NCBI GenBank assembly: GCA_930367205.1
Contig: OV884012.1
Span: 56,317,239-56,381,238 of the forward strand
Source of the DNA: Acanthosoma haemorrhoidale
Lineage: Eukaryota > Arthropoda > Insecta > Hemiptera > Acanthosomatidae
Direction: 5' to 3'
Length of the DNA: 64,000 nt
Positions 11,321 through 22,700 of this stretch are shown piece after piece. The number at the start of each line of letters is the position of its first letter. Positions within the stretch are counted from its first letter, which is position 1. Below the pieces are notes generated by a model. The model did not search any database. It was not told where the DNA came from and saw only the letters and a program-made list of their open reading frames with translations. The position numbers and the translations under genes are program-made.

Positions 11321-12493
11321 TCAGGCCTCCGTACGCCGCTCCCATCTGCGCGAGGGATTCTTCTGCCACTCTCGTCGTCTGCTCCCGCTGCGCTTCGACT
11401 CCTCTCCGTCTGTCTCCGACGTCCCTGATGACTCGTCGCCCGATGATCCAATTTCTCTTGGTGTCGCGCTCCGCCTCTCCCGGATTTCCTGGTTGTTCAC
11501 CTCCATTGGTTCTGCTTTGTGAAATTCCCTTCTACGAAACAAGTATGGACATTGTCTTGCTATGTGTCCTTCTTCCCCACACTCAAAGCACTTAGTGCGA
11601 GGGCACTGAGCTACCAGATGGCCCGTCTTTCCACAACCATGACATTTCCTTTCTTCTTTCCGAGGTGCGTACCTAGGCCTCGTCACTCCCAATCTTCTCT
11701 CTCTTGTCGCTCCCCTGTCTCTACCGGCAAACGGCGTTTCCTGTCTCCTCCACACTGCTTTTGGGGTCCTGTTTCTCCTATATGGGATCTGGCTCCAATC
11801 GTTGTCATCTTCGTTCATTTTTACTTCTTCTTCCCTTGCGCTAGCATCTATCATCGCCTGGGCGCATTCGAGGAACGATCGCTCATTAGGGAACCCTTCC
11901 TTCCTTCCCGTCTCCTTCGCTAATTGTACCTTTAAGATTGTTGACAGGAATCCCATCCTGCCCTCCACTTCATCGGCGCTAGTTGTCTCCCTCATTTTCT
12001 CATTTATTTTATTGTAGCGGACAACCAGGACTGCAGCATACTGTCCACTATTCTGTCTCGGAGATTTCATTTCTCGAAACATTTGGAATATATCCTCCTC
12101 TGGGGTCCATCGTCCCCCCCCCCCATATGCTTTTTTCAGTCTCGTCTTTACTATCTCCCACGGGGTTTCCTCGTCCGCCTGTATCAGGTTCAGCACCTTC
12201 CTTTTCACCCTGCACACCAGGTCTGCCTTTATTGACTTAGCGTCACCTGGGTCGAGTAACCCTTCGTCCATCTTGGCTTGTATCCTCTCCATAATCCTAT
12301 CTCCACCTTTGAGAAAATGATTTAACTCACCTATTTCCCCAGAAAATTTTTCGAGGTCTGAGATCATTTTCCTCATGTCCTGTGACGTCACTGCCCGCAC
12401 CTTCATCCACGCCAGTGTGTTCGCATGGGCTTCAGCCATGGTTTCTTTAGGTAACTGTGGAACTTCAAACGCTGCCGGCCGCAATTCCACCAT
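11321..12493 (-). CDS. gag: Gypsy Gag (capsid/nucleocapsid), 390 aa
   Basis: Structural protein that would form the cytoplasmic virus-like particle and package element RNA. The start is the ATG at 12491-12493, about 90 nt after the primer site. The N-terminal two thirds are helical and charged, including 'SDLEKFSGEIGELNHFLKGG' at about residues 46-65. A basic linker leads to two CX2CX4HX4C zinc knuckles, 'CHGCGKTGHLVAQC' and 'CFECGEEGHIARQC', near residues 285-320. An acidic/Ser-rich tail follows. The frame ends at TGA (11321-11323), and pol continues in the same frame directly after it. The frame is intact. Confidence 0.93.
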   Translation of the reverse strand: MVELRPAAFEVPQLPKETMAEAHANTLAWMKVRAVTSQDMRKMISDLEKFSGEIGELNHFLKGGDRIMERIQAKMDEGLLDPGDAKSIKADLVCRVKRKVLNLIQADEETPWEIVKTRLKKAYGGGGRWTPEEDIFQMFREMKSPRQNSGQYAAVLVVRYNKINEKMRETTSADEVEGRMGFLSTILKVQLAKETGRKEGFPNERSFLECAQAMIDASAREEEVKMNEDDNDWSQIPYRRNRTPKAVWRRQETPFAGRDRGATRERRLGVTRPRYAPRKEERKCHGCGKTGHLVAQCPRTKCFECGEEGHIARQCPYLFRRREFHKAEPMEVNNQEIRERRSATPREIGSSGDESSGTSETDGEESKRSGSRRREWQKNPSRRWERRTEA

Positions 12494-12584
12494 TACCTAC
12501 TTTAATTAAATCACACGAAAGTGAATAAGAAGGAAAAAAAAAACAAAAACCAACTCGCACGTTAATGACTCGAACCCACTCCGC

Positions 12585-12602
12585 TCCCGGGTTTCGGCAC
12601 CA
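12585..12602 (-). other. Primer binding site, complementary to the tRNA-Phe 3' end
   Basis: On the coding strand the 18 nt read TGGTGCCGAAACCCGGGA, directly after the 5' LTR and sharing its last T. This is the complement of the CCA-bearing 3' end of eukaryotic tRNA-Phe, whose acceptor strand reads GCCGAAA/TTTCGGC. The position and the TGG start are those expected of a minus-strand DNA primer site. The match is from memory of conserved tRNA-Phe sequence. Confidence 0.85.
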
Positions 12603-12785
12603 GTTAACGATCGTCAACGAAAAACGAGAAGAAAAAGGAAAGAGGTTGAATGTAGTTACTGAACGAGAGTTGTCACAAGACTGTTTTTATTTGAGCTTTT
12701 AAAGCCTCTCTAAATACATTCGGGATGTTTACATCCCGATGACTTAAGGATTAGGCTGGCTGCCTACGACGTCCGAACCTTAACT
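12602..12785 (-). repeat. 5' LTR of the gypsy element
   Basis: 184 bp, upstream of gag on the coding strand. On that strand it holds a TATA-like 'tttaaaag', a polyadenylation-type 'aataaa', and a 20-bp near-perfect palindrome centred on 'catcccga'. The terminal hexamers AGTTAA and TTAACT are exact inverted repeats. No base differs from the 3' LTR. Confidence 0.95.
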
Positions 12786-14820
12786 TATATATATATATAT
12801 ATATAAAAAGAAAAACATGACGCAGAAAATTACGAAATTACTGCACTCGTGTGTCGCATTCTTTGACCAAAAATACTTCATTGCATTTGTCAAGTCATTT
12901 CATTCACTGAAAATTGCCATTCAAACAAAAACAAAAAGGTAAAATATTGAAGCAATAACCTGATTTAAATCAGTTGAAACAGTAAGATTAATATTGTTCG
13001 CTCCTTAACCATTATTTCCAGAAATATCTCCGAATTTCATCATATCCTTTAACGTATTGTAAATTATAGGGATGATATAGAAACTTTAAATCTTAAATAG
13101 ATTCTGAGCACTGACTCTAAACTCTTAAACCTCAGAGTGGAGTTAAACCTCGACCAAATCCTAAATCAAATTTCAATTATTACTATCATTTCGTGCTCGG
13201 CAAAAGTACCTATAAATATTAACTAACAAATATTCTTCGTAAAGGCTAAATTTCTTTATTTTATGGAATTTTAGATAAGAAAACTGGAAATCCTCGCTTA
13301 TCACGTTTTATTATCAACAATGTATGTAAAAAAATTGGAAGGATGTAAAAACACTTGCCCAAATTAGTGCCTTTTTGACCGTTTAAAGATCCCAATAGAA
13401 CGAGCAAGAAGCAAGCTCCATTTTGATAAAGAGATAGATGTATTTTTATTTTTTCTATATCTCATTTTCATATGCTTTTATTTTCTATGTTGTAATGGAA
13501 AGTTTCGAAAAAAAACAAAAACACAAAATCATCGATTAAGAAAGTCAAGCAGACACTAGGAAATTAAAAAGAAGTAGACACATAAATAAATACTGAATAA
13601 CAAATACACTGAACAATGCCTTCTTAGTAAAACGGAACCAGTAGAGTAACAAGACACGTGCGTAACTCAGAGGTCATTGACACCCACAGTAAATTTTACA
13701 CGAGATCGTGTATAAAACATAAAGCATTGATCAATGAACCGAGCATCGGGCTCTGACTGCGCCGAATAAAGCCCTATATATTGATCTGAAAATCGCCTAG
13801 TGTAAATTGAAAATAAAGACTTTGAATATGTGCTGTTACTTACAAGTTATAATTACTAAGAGTAAGAGGAAGGGAATTAATAAATCTTAAACAAGTAAGA
13901 TTGGAGATTAGCAACAACTAGGATTAGAGGAACTGAATCTAATGAAATGCTCAAACTGGAAAAGGAAGGGGTTAAACCACTTAATAAAAGTACTCTATAT
14001 GAGTGCTGAGGTTATAAGCTTAAAAAATTTTTTTTTTTCAAGCAGAGAAATAAAATCGATATTTAATGTCTCTTCTGTTAACTTTCAACTGACCGCGTTC
14101 AGCAGTATGATGTTTTTAAACGAGAAACGTAAGCTTGTTCAGAAAGTAACGTAGTTTTTTATTTTGCAAAAGACACTATGATTAATTCCTATTTAAAAAA
14201 ACAACAACATCCTTTGCAGCGGGCGATGCACAGACCACATGCTAGTGATCATCCATTCATTAAATCAGATTGCTTCATATTTCCTAATTAATCAAACATG
14301 TAAGAAATGAAAGTACGTATAATGCACGAAATAGTATGTACCTAAGATAGCTTATACAGTCACGATGGGGGAGCCCACATGGAGTCAGAGTTACATTCCA
14401 GTGAGAGCATATTTTATGCTATACTTGGTCCAATGCTGGTACAACAATTAAATTATGTAATGAGCAAACATATTAGATAATAAATATAAAGACTCCTTCT
14501 ATCGTCTGCGTTTAAAGTTTACGATTTAGTGTAGTCTTTCTAGAACTCGTGTATTGAACTGGTAGATAGCGAGAGGCTCTGCATTTTCAGGGAACGAGAT
14601 CGCTTGCCTGATTTGGATTACTGCTTCAAATACACAACTGTGAACGGACTAGAAGCTTTTCAAAATAAAGTGGTATGAATAATCCCCAATGCTCCGGGTT
14701 TTTTTTGAAAAACACGGGTTCAGGACGAAGTAGACGCCCCGAATGAGCACAGTAAAAGCTGCTTTGTTTTTCCGGTCCAAAAATAAAATGTAATATTATT
14801 CACTAAGCTTACGCCCAATC
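12786..14820. other. Unassigned AT-rich sequence right of the gypsy element
   Basis: It begins with the remaining TA microsatellite (12786-12803). No coding segment, RNA gene or transposon could be supported. Short open frames, for example 13942-14154, look random. Confidence 0.4.
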
Positions 14821-14837
14821 CTCCATGTAAAGGTCCC

Positions 14838-14938
14838 AGGCATGTTCATACACGACTCGTGCTCGCAAAGGAAGGGGCATAACTACAGGCATGTTCATTT
14901 ACGACTCCAACCCCCAAGGCTTCACAGCTCGCAAAGGT
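14838..14938 (+). repeat. Diverged direct duplication of about 50 bp
   Basis: The block 'caggcatgttca..acgactc' followed by 'gctcgcaaagg' occurs at about 14838-14872 and again at about 14887-14937. The second copy has an insertion of about 15 bp before the final 'gctcgcaaagg'. No function is evident. Confidence 0.6.
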
Positions 14939-15488
14939 ATTATGGGTTTGATTAATTTGTTTGACTTATAAACATTGTTGGACCGTTATAAACAATTATA
15001 AATTTTACAGATACTGATTGATCATTAAAACACACATGCTCATAACAGCATTAAGTGAAAAAAAACTGTTTACATAATGCAGAGATGACCGATATTATTT
15101 AACAAATAAAATTAAGTGTTTTTTATTTAAAATTACCATGGAGTTTTTGCACAACTCTTTGATAATTTTGTAAAACACTTCGCCATATCACACGAGTACC
15201 TCTAGAGTTTGGCTTTTCACTTTCTACGTATTTTATTCCGTTTACATATGTTTAAAAAGTCTATGTTAGATAATAAACAATGTGAGAAAAAGTACAAGGA
15301 TTAACAAATTTTAGTCAAATTTAGAACGTGTCTCATTTTATAAATAGTTCTGTAAATTTTGTTTTCAGGGTTAGCGCAGATCATAACACAATTGACGTCC
15401 AAGTAATGACTCAGTCTAAAACGATTTTAGCAAATCAGAGAACAAGGCTACAAAACGAGTGCTGAAAAATGAAATCAAAACTAAATAA

Positions 15489-15770
15489 GGAAGGGAAATA
15501 GCGAATAATATAAAAAAGAACAAGAGCTATCAAAACAGCCCACAGCCAGATGAAAGGCTTGTTTACATTGCATCCTTTGAACTAGCCTCCTCAGTGACAC
15601 TATCTGCCATCTACAGGCGACTGGAGAATGCTAACGAGGTACTGGCCGAATTAGATATTGCCATAGTAGCTTTAGCCAACAGCCCACTCCAGCTTCCTGG
15701 ACTGTGGGTGTGGGCAGCTGTCGGTTACCTTTATAGGAGGCGCTGCGCACTCGGATAATTACACACTTAT
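15489..15770. other. GC-rich islet with open frames on both strands (unresolved)
   Basis: The base composition differs sharply from its surroundings. On the plus strand one frame is open for about 90 codons without an ATG and reads for example 'RRLENANEVLAELDIAIVAL', loosely like the helical domain of MutS-type proteins. On the minus strand the same DNA offers a TATA-like 'cctataaagg', an ATG-started 17-codon frame, and an acceptor-like 'gcgcag' whose frame joins in phase to the exon at 16662-16766 and ends in a stop. These readings exclude one another. It could be a terminal exon, an alternative promoter/first exon, or an exon of an overlapping gene. Confidence 0.3.
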
Positions 15771-16661
15771 CGCCGGCTAGGGGATTTGCATTCTTGTTTG
15801 CGACCACTTCACTAGCTCATTGCATGGCGAAAATAAAAATCAAGCTGATTGTATTCTATCACACAATGCGTTATAGCTACGAAATAGTTGCAGACACGAT
15901 TTTAACAAGACCTTAAGTAATTATAGTCCAGCGAAGTTCCAGTACACATCACATACTCAAACCATACTCAGTACATAGTTTTTTTTTTTCTAAATAACAA
16001 AATATTTTGGCACTTCAATATATTTCGTGGGGTTGATTTCATTTTTAGCTCATCAAAAACGCAAATGAATGAATGCAAATTGAAAAAGCATATCTATACT
16101 TGAATCACCGGTTGCGTTGCGAATATGTTTTAATGGCAACATTAATGGGTTTTTGTTATTATAATTTAAAAAAGTGGAATAAAAAATAATTAACAGAAAA
16201 ATATTATAATATAATATAACATTAATAATTATTAATTATATAATATAATTTTAATTAATTAATGCCACTTCCTCACGTGTAACGTGTGAAATAGGGCAGT
16301 ACTTATTATTATATTGTCAGGTCGTAAAAAGTAACCCCCATTTAAAATTGCAAGGTAACCCTTAACCTGTCTTGCGAGGTCTCGTAAAAGAGGACTTGCG
16401 ATCACCGGTACAGACAGACACAGGCAAAGGGGTGAAAATAAGAGAGTTTCTGGTTTTGAAAAAAAAATCCTACGACTACTGGAGGAAGATATTCTGTGAT
16501 CATGACCTTATGTTTGCATGCAATTACATATTTAAAATCTAAAAGTAAAGGAGGGTGACTGACTGGTATTAAAATAGGTAATATTTTTTCTCTTGTAATT
16601 TATAATAAGGACCACATTCACACGGTAAATGCAGCGTCAATTTCATAAAGAATGAGCGTAC

Positions 16662-16766
16662 CTGTGATGACCTTGAGCGCCTTGTGATGCGAGAGCACAG
16701 CCGTATTGACCGCTGGTGTCAAGTGTGTTTTGGACCAGGCTAACTTTGAACTGGGTCGAGTTATCA
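16662..16766 (-). CDS. Candidate internal coding exon, 105 bp
   Basis: On the minus strand an acceptor 'cattcgcag' precedes an open 105-bp segment that ends before the donor in 'cacag/gtacgc'. Exon phase is 1 at both ends. The frame reads 'ITRPSSKLAWSKTHLTP' then 'AVNTAVLSHHKALKVIT', with GC-richer codons than the flanks. The other two frames are less convincing. Same strand as the candidate exons at 31, 43 and 59 kb, so it may belong to the same transcript. I do not recognise the protein. The evidence is splice signals plus open frame only. Confidence 0.5.
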
Positions 16767-19700
16767 CTGCGAATGAGCTAGCATTTGAGCTCGGTTACAA
16801 GAACTTAGTTTAGACAAAAAACATTGATTTCGTTATGTTAAAATATAAAGTAAAAAATCAACACAGTAGGAAGTATTCAGCATTACGGTTTCTGTTTTCA
16901 TCACTCCGTTCCATTGTTTTTCTAATATCAGCAGAACCACTAACACGAAACAGCTTATGTGTCAAAAAGTAAAGTAACGTCTCTTTAGAAAAAAAGAGTT
17001 AGACTTATACAAATGATCGCATTGGCCCGTTGATGCAATGAGGTTCAGCTCCCCAATCTAAGGTGATTACTAGTTTGAGAATAGGACTTACAAGGATAAA
17101 CCTTATGCACCTTTTCATTGAGTGCTACAAATTCCTAACTGTCCGACTACCAAAATAACTTGATAGAGAAAAACCAAGAGACATTCCATAAGCACACACT
17201 GAACATGCTTGGACAAATTTCTGCCCACCAACGGATTTAAATAGATAAAGTCACTAATACTCAAATTGATAGTAATGTGACGTTAAATAAAGATGGCGTA
17301 AACATTACTTTACCGAAATTGATTACAACTTATTATAGAAATAGCATGCAGTTTACATATTTTTGTTTTTGATCGCAGATAAACAAAATAGCCAGATGAA
17401 TAAATATAGTTTTTTTACTAGAAAGCAATGCGACTTAATAGTAGGTACGTTTTTATTTTATGGGTCTGATAGCTATCAAGGTTAATACAGTCCAAGAATA
17501 ATCTTAAAACAACTATTTAGTTAAAATATATATGGTGAGTCATTCCCAATGACAAAATAATCGTTCCGTGAGTGGAAGTGTTTTGCACGATGAAGCAACT
17601 AATTGTTCATCAACGGACCGTCCCTAACTTAATAAACGTTGCTAACTTTCTAACAGTTTTATAATTGAAGATTAATATTAATGTAAGTGTACATACATAT
17701 ATAAGCAGCTGGATCTATATAGCATTATTTTTATTGTAGCAATTAACGTCGCGCGCGGACTAAAGGATAAGTTTATTACTGGTGTAGTATATATTGTAAA
17801 TAAATAATTGATGTGGTATAACCAGCCAATCAATGGAACAAATGTTCTGACGTGAGTATAAGTCATCTCCCTCAACTGAATAGTTGAATCGACGAACAAA
17901 CAAGTCTTGAATAAATAAGACGGGTGAAAACATAAGCATTTTTCTTTTGAAAAAAATCAATGAAATTATAGCTTTCCTAACTAAAATTAGAGCGGTAAAT
18001 ACGATTCTTAAATCTACACAACTACCCCTACGATATAATCTACGAATACTAGCTTTATTTTACATGTTATTTCGACATTTTTTTAGTAATACATTTTTCT
18101 TAACCAAATCTAACTAACAGATTGTTCAATCATGTTAAATCCATGTGCATTTCAATAAAAGAGCTATTCAAAGATACACTTCTGTGCTACAGACGTATTT
18201 TATGGTGTTGTCATTCAACTGAGTCTTTCACACCGATAAATACGGAAACAGGTCCATATTTCAGATGTTCAGCTGAAGTTCTACTGCCGTTCCCATTGAT
18301 CTGTTCCTGCTATCCCTGGCAGCCTGGGACCGGTTTTACGTGGCTTTCACCGCAGTGATTTAGGTTAGTGAAGCAGTCCCGACTGACCTCTGATCCGGTG
18401 AGCTGTCGGCTGCAGGCCTCGCCCGTTAAGTCCAGGGAAGGCAGGTGTCGACTTTAGGCAGTCCGGGGGGGGGGGGATTCAAAATCTGCCTTCGCTAACT
18501 AATTGGTTTAAACCAAGGAGAAATGTACCAAACAGTAAAAATCTTGACTTAGAAATATTATGTAAGGCGAGAAGTAATTCAAATCAAGTGTGATGCATCC
18601 CGCAATTAAGGGTTTTCGAAAACGATTATATTGACAATTTTCGGTGGTAGGCCGGTTGTCGGTCATGTTTCATCGATAGATGGAATGCTTAGTCTAACCA
18701 CGATTTATTGATATCTATCATCTCCATTATCCTAATAATCCATAATTATTTTTTAAATACAAGCAATTTATTTATAATTGTGCCGTCGTTATTTTTCATG
18801 GGGTCTCTGAGGCAGGAAATTCTGCAGAATGCCCGGTATATGAAGCTGAGATAACCTTTGAATTGCAAATACAAATTTGCAGATACACCTTTGATGATAG
18901 TTTTAATGAGTTCACGTAATGCAAGTTCGCTCAAGTCCTTCACATCTTTAGTTTGATGTCCTACTCAGCATAATAGAAAAATATTCATTTTTTTAAAACT
19001 AGTTAATTCATAAATTATCCTACATTATTTTTTTCATGGTGATGGTTTTATTCTTACCATCGTAGGGGTGCCTCTAATCAAACCACTGGTTGAGTTAAAG
19101 TTGCGAATACGATCTTATTGACAGTTTTAATAGATTGGGTTGAGCATAGTTTCACAAAATAAAACGAAAATTTCTTAATGCTTGTCAACAAAAGCGAGAA
19201 AATCTTTAACGTAATTTCCACCATAAAATTATTTAAAAAAATGTAAATAGCATTAATGAATTCAGACATCCTCATAAATTCATTTTGTCACTAGTTCAAT
19301 AGGACCTTTACAAAATTTCATCTCTCTAGCTTCAGCACTGGACCCGAATTGGTACTAAGAACAATATAGACACAGACAGACACAGAATAAGTTTTGATTT
19401 TGAAAACAAAAAGCAAAAAAAACCCTCAGGAAATTTAAAAAAAAAATTAACTTACATATAGGAAAAGCCGGGTTATTTCAGTCTCTTACCTGCAAAAGAG
19501 ATAAAATCTTTTTTAATGACAATACAATGGCATAAAATGCTTAATGAAAAATAAATATCTGATTTAAATTAAATTAGAACTAATAATGGTTCTAACATTC
19601 TACCAAAACTATTCCCAATCATGATGGGAAAGGCTTTACTTTCAAATAGTTACAGTGGAATGGTTTTTTGTTTTTATATACTAAAATAATGACATTTAGA

Positions 19701-22700
19701 TCCAACCTATCCGATATTTTAAAAGTATATTACATAATACCCCGGATGTTTACGTGTACCTTTCTATATAATAAACGGAACCAATAAAAATGTTTTATTA
19801 TGCACACACACAGTGCCATTAGCCGGCGGATAATTATCATGAGCATGAAACGGAAATATTGACTATTTTTATTGAAGAATACGCCACATCCGGCCACATC
19901 TTGTAAAAAGGTTTGTAGTTTTTTTTTCATTCATTTATCTTAGTACATGCTTACCTAAAATGATGATACAATGGAATCCAATCTATAATTGATAGGACGA
20001 ATAGGTAGGCAGGGAATTATTTTATAAACTATTTGTTCGTTCACACTTACACTAATCTAGTACAATCAGTGAGGCTGTGGTGTATACAACAGCATCGGAG
20101 GGAGGTATAATGGAAGCACAGGTAATTATAAGAAATTAAGAAAAAGACCCTTATCCGTCTCTTTTTTTAACGTTCTAAAATACTTCCTTTGGCATTTAAG
20201 ATTCAGACATCATCGGTATGAGATGATTGGAGTGAATATAGTAGTTGTAATGTTGACGTCATCGGTGTGAAATTCAGTGCCAGTGGTACTATCAATCATG
20301 ACTTGATTGAAAAGTCTTGGGTTTGATGGGCGGGCAGTTCAGATTTTTTGTGAAATATAGAGAGAAAAAGTGTGAATCAGTTATTAAGTGCTGGACCCTT
20401 TATTTTATTAGATGACTCCCCCCTTCTTAAAATTTTAAATAATTGGACTGCATGGCTACCCATGTGTACTAGCACTAGTGGGTACTTGGCACGACGGAGT
20501 ATTGCATATGTATGTATTTTTGTTTGCGGTTAATGTTAAAAACATAAATAGAAATTTATGTACATAATAAAATCTACAAATACGTCATCTTTGCACATAC
20601 TTCCGCATAAAAATATCTAAGAAAAAATCAGATCTTATTTCAAGTACAGCGGCGTCAAATGTCATTTCAGTGTAGAGTGCTAAATGGCATCACATAGCAG
20701 GCTTATAATTAATTAATGGAAGCAAATTACTGCTAATGCACGTAGATCATCATCAATCATCCCACAGCTTAAAGTGCCCTGTCTTGAACAAAGAAGAATC
20801 TCTTTGCATACTTCCACAGGAATGTTTCCTCACCATTACATGTACAATTTTAGACCCTTAAAAGAGATACAAAATCTTGCATTGAATAAATTACCACATT
20901 GAAGGCTTATGTGTTTCTAGTTGAACAATACCATTTGCAAAGAATCAAAAGCTAAAATGCAAGCAAGCCATCTATTAGATGATGATAAGGTAATTATTAA
21001 GGTTAAGGTATTATATTTAAAAAAATACCATTTATTGATTTAGCAGCCTAAACCTATTGTTGACACGGATACATGAAATTTTACACCTCGGATGCATATC
21101 ATCGAAGTAAATCATCTTTATCATCTTTTAAACAAAATTCCTCTGTCTATCGACAATATTTTCCATCACCTCATAACTCTGCTTAGTTATCACATGCGAA
21201 TTAATTCGAAATCCGACTAGAGCGTGACAGGATTCTATGCTGTTATTGCGAAGGGTTAGTTTGTACTGTTATGTTAGTCGTAGATGCTTACTATTTTTAT
21301 TTTTAACGCAAAAATAATCTAAAAGATATTTTAAAAACAAAGTATTCATATTCGGAAATATAAATCCACTTTATAATACAATATATCCAGGTTTAAATAG
21401 CTATTTAATTATTGTTATTTTAGCTATTTAATTATTTTTTTCATTTCATGAAGATCCGCTTTTGACCAAGTTGGTCAAACAACAAGTTATATTTACCCAA
21501 AAATAGCGAATATTTTTTCACCATAACTTAGAAAGTATTTAAAACAAAAATTTTCCGTTTTACTCGACATGTATTTTGTTTACATTCAGCACAAAATAAA
21601 AGAAGAATTAAAAAAACAACAACAATAGACTATAACAACGTCATAGTGATCAACTAGTACCATGCAGCTCATAAATCGTTGAAGTCCTAGAAGAGATATG
21701 AAAAACGGCACCATTGTAGCTCTCTACAATTTAAGGTGAATGAACTCAGAATGTGAATAGAAGTATCAACGAGATTAAAAATTAGTAATTGTATAATCAC
21801 ATCATTCATCATCTAACTTCTCTTTAAAGCAAGCTAATAAAAAAGTTTGCTAAGTTAATAATTTGACGATTATGGATATTCGTTCCGTTTAAAAGCTAAG
21901 ATGGATGTTTTCTAATGGCGTTTAGTCTCCTTTGTCAGATATAATGGTAGTGATTAATGAAGCATCGTGCTTGATAAAACATAAAGATAAAAGAAAAATT
22001 TGACAGATGACTTTAACGAAATCATAAGCTTAATAAACGACAGACATATCTAACAATTTCTATTAGCTATTCTAAAACAATTAGCTCAACATTTATAGCA
22101 ATTAGTATTATCACTGTCTTTATAGTATGGATTGTTTCATACTATCTCGACCATACTTAAAGTCCAGTACTAACAAAAGCATAAGGAACTTCACTTACTG
22201 CTTTACTTTACGTCCAGCCACTTAAGTACTGTTCACAATAGCCCTTAGGAAACTCCTTAACGACCCTACACCACTCTCAAGCTGGTAATCATTTCATTTT
22301 TCGACCTTATGACTTTTTACGAAAAGCTTTTAATAACTTCAATTCGCAAATCATAATTTTAGTATAGTTATATTGTATTTTAATGCGTACGATGTTGAAG
22401 TTGAGCACTAGAGTGATGATTAAAATTCATCTTCTAATCCATCCACCACGATATCTTGTTTTCGAGATTAGCTTCTGCCTAAGTTTTCCGGGTATTTTCG
22501 AGCTCTTTATCAACTGTCTTTTAACGCCATTTTAAATTTTCCAATAGGATAGTTTTTGGTTTTATTTTAATTATCAAAAACAGGAACCCTTATGTTTTCA
22601 TCTCAATGGACGAATGTTGCCATTGTTGAAGCGTGTCGCTCAGGTAATAGCGTGGTTGGAGCAAGACACTTACCCATATTTTTCTCTGCTGAAACCGCAA

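Larger units (their letters stand above)
7416..12785 (-). mobile_element. Full-length Ty3/gypsy LTR retrotransposon, recent insertion
   Basis: A complete element, 5370 bp, transcribed leftwards. Both LTRs are 184 bp and identical by inspection, bounded by the inverted hexamer AGTTAA/TTAACT. It is flanked by TATA on each side within a TA microsatellite, which fits a 4-bp target duplication of the 17.6/297/gypsy type. Internal order from the 5' LTR is: tRNA-Phe-type primer site, gag with two zinc knuckles, one TGA, pol (protease, reverse transcriptase, RNase H, integrase), polypurine tract, 3' LTR. There is no env; only about 350 bp separate pol from the 3' LTR. Identical LTRs and intact frames indicate a young and possibly active copy. 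Confidence 0.96.

Noticed and set aside
8016..11595. Several plus-strand open frames of 100-200 codons across the gypsy region
   Set aside because: They lie antisense to gag/pol, show no domains and arise from the codon composition of the real minus-strand genes.
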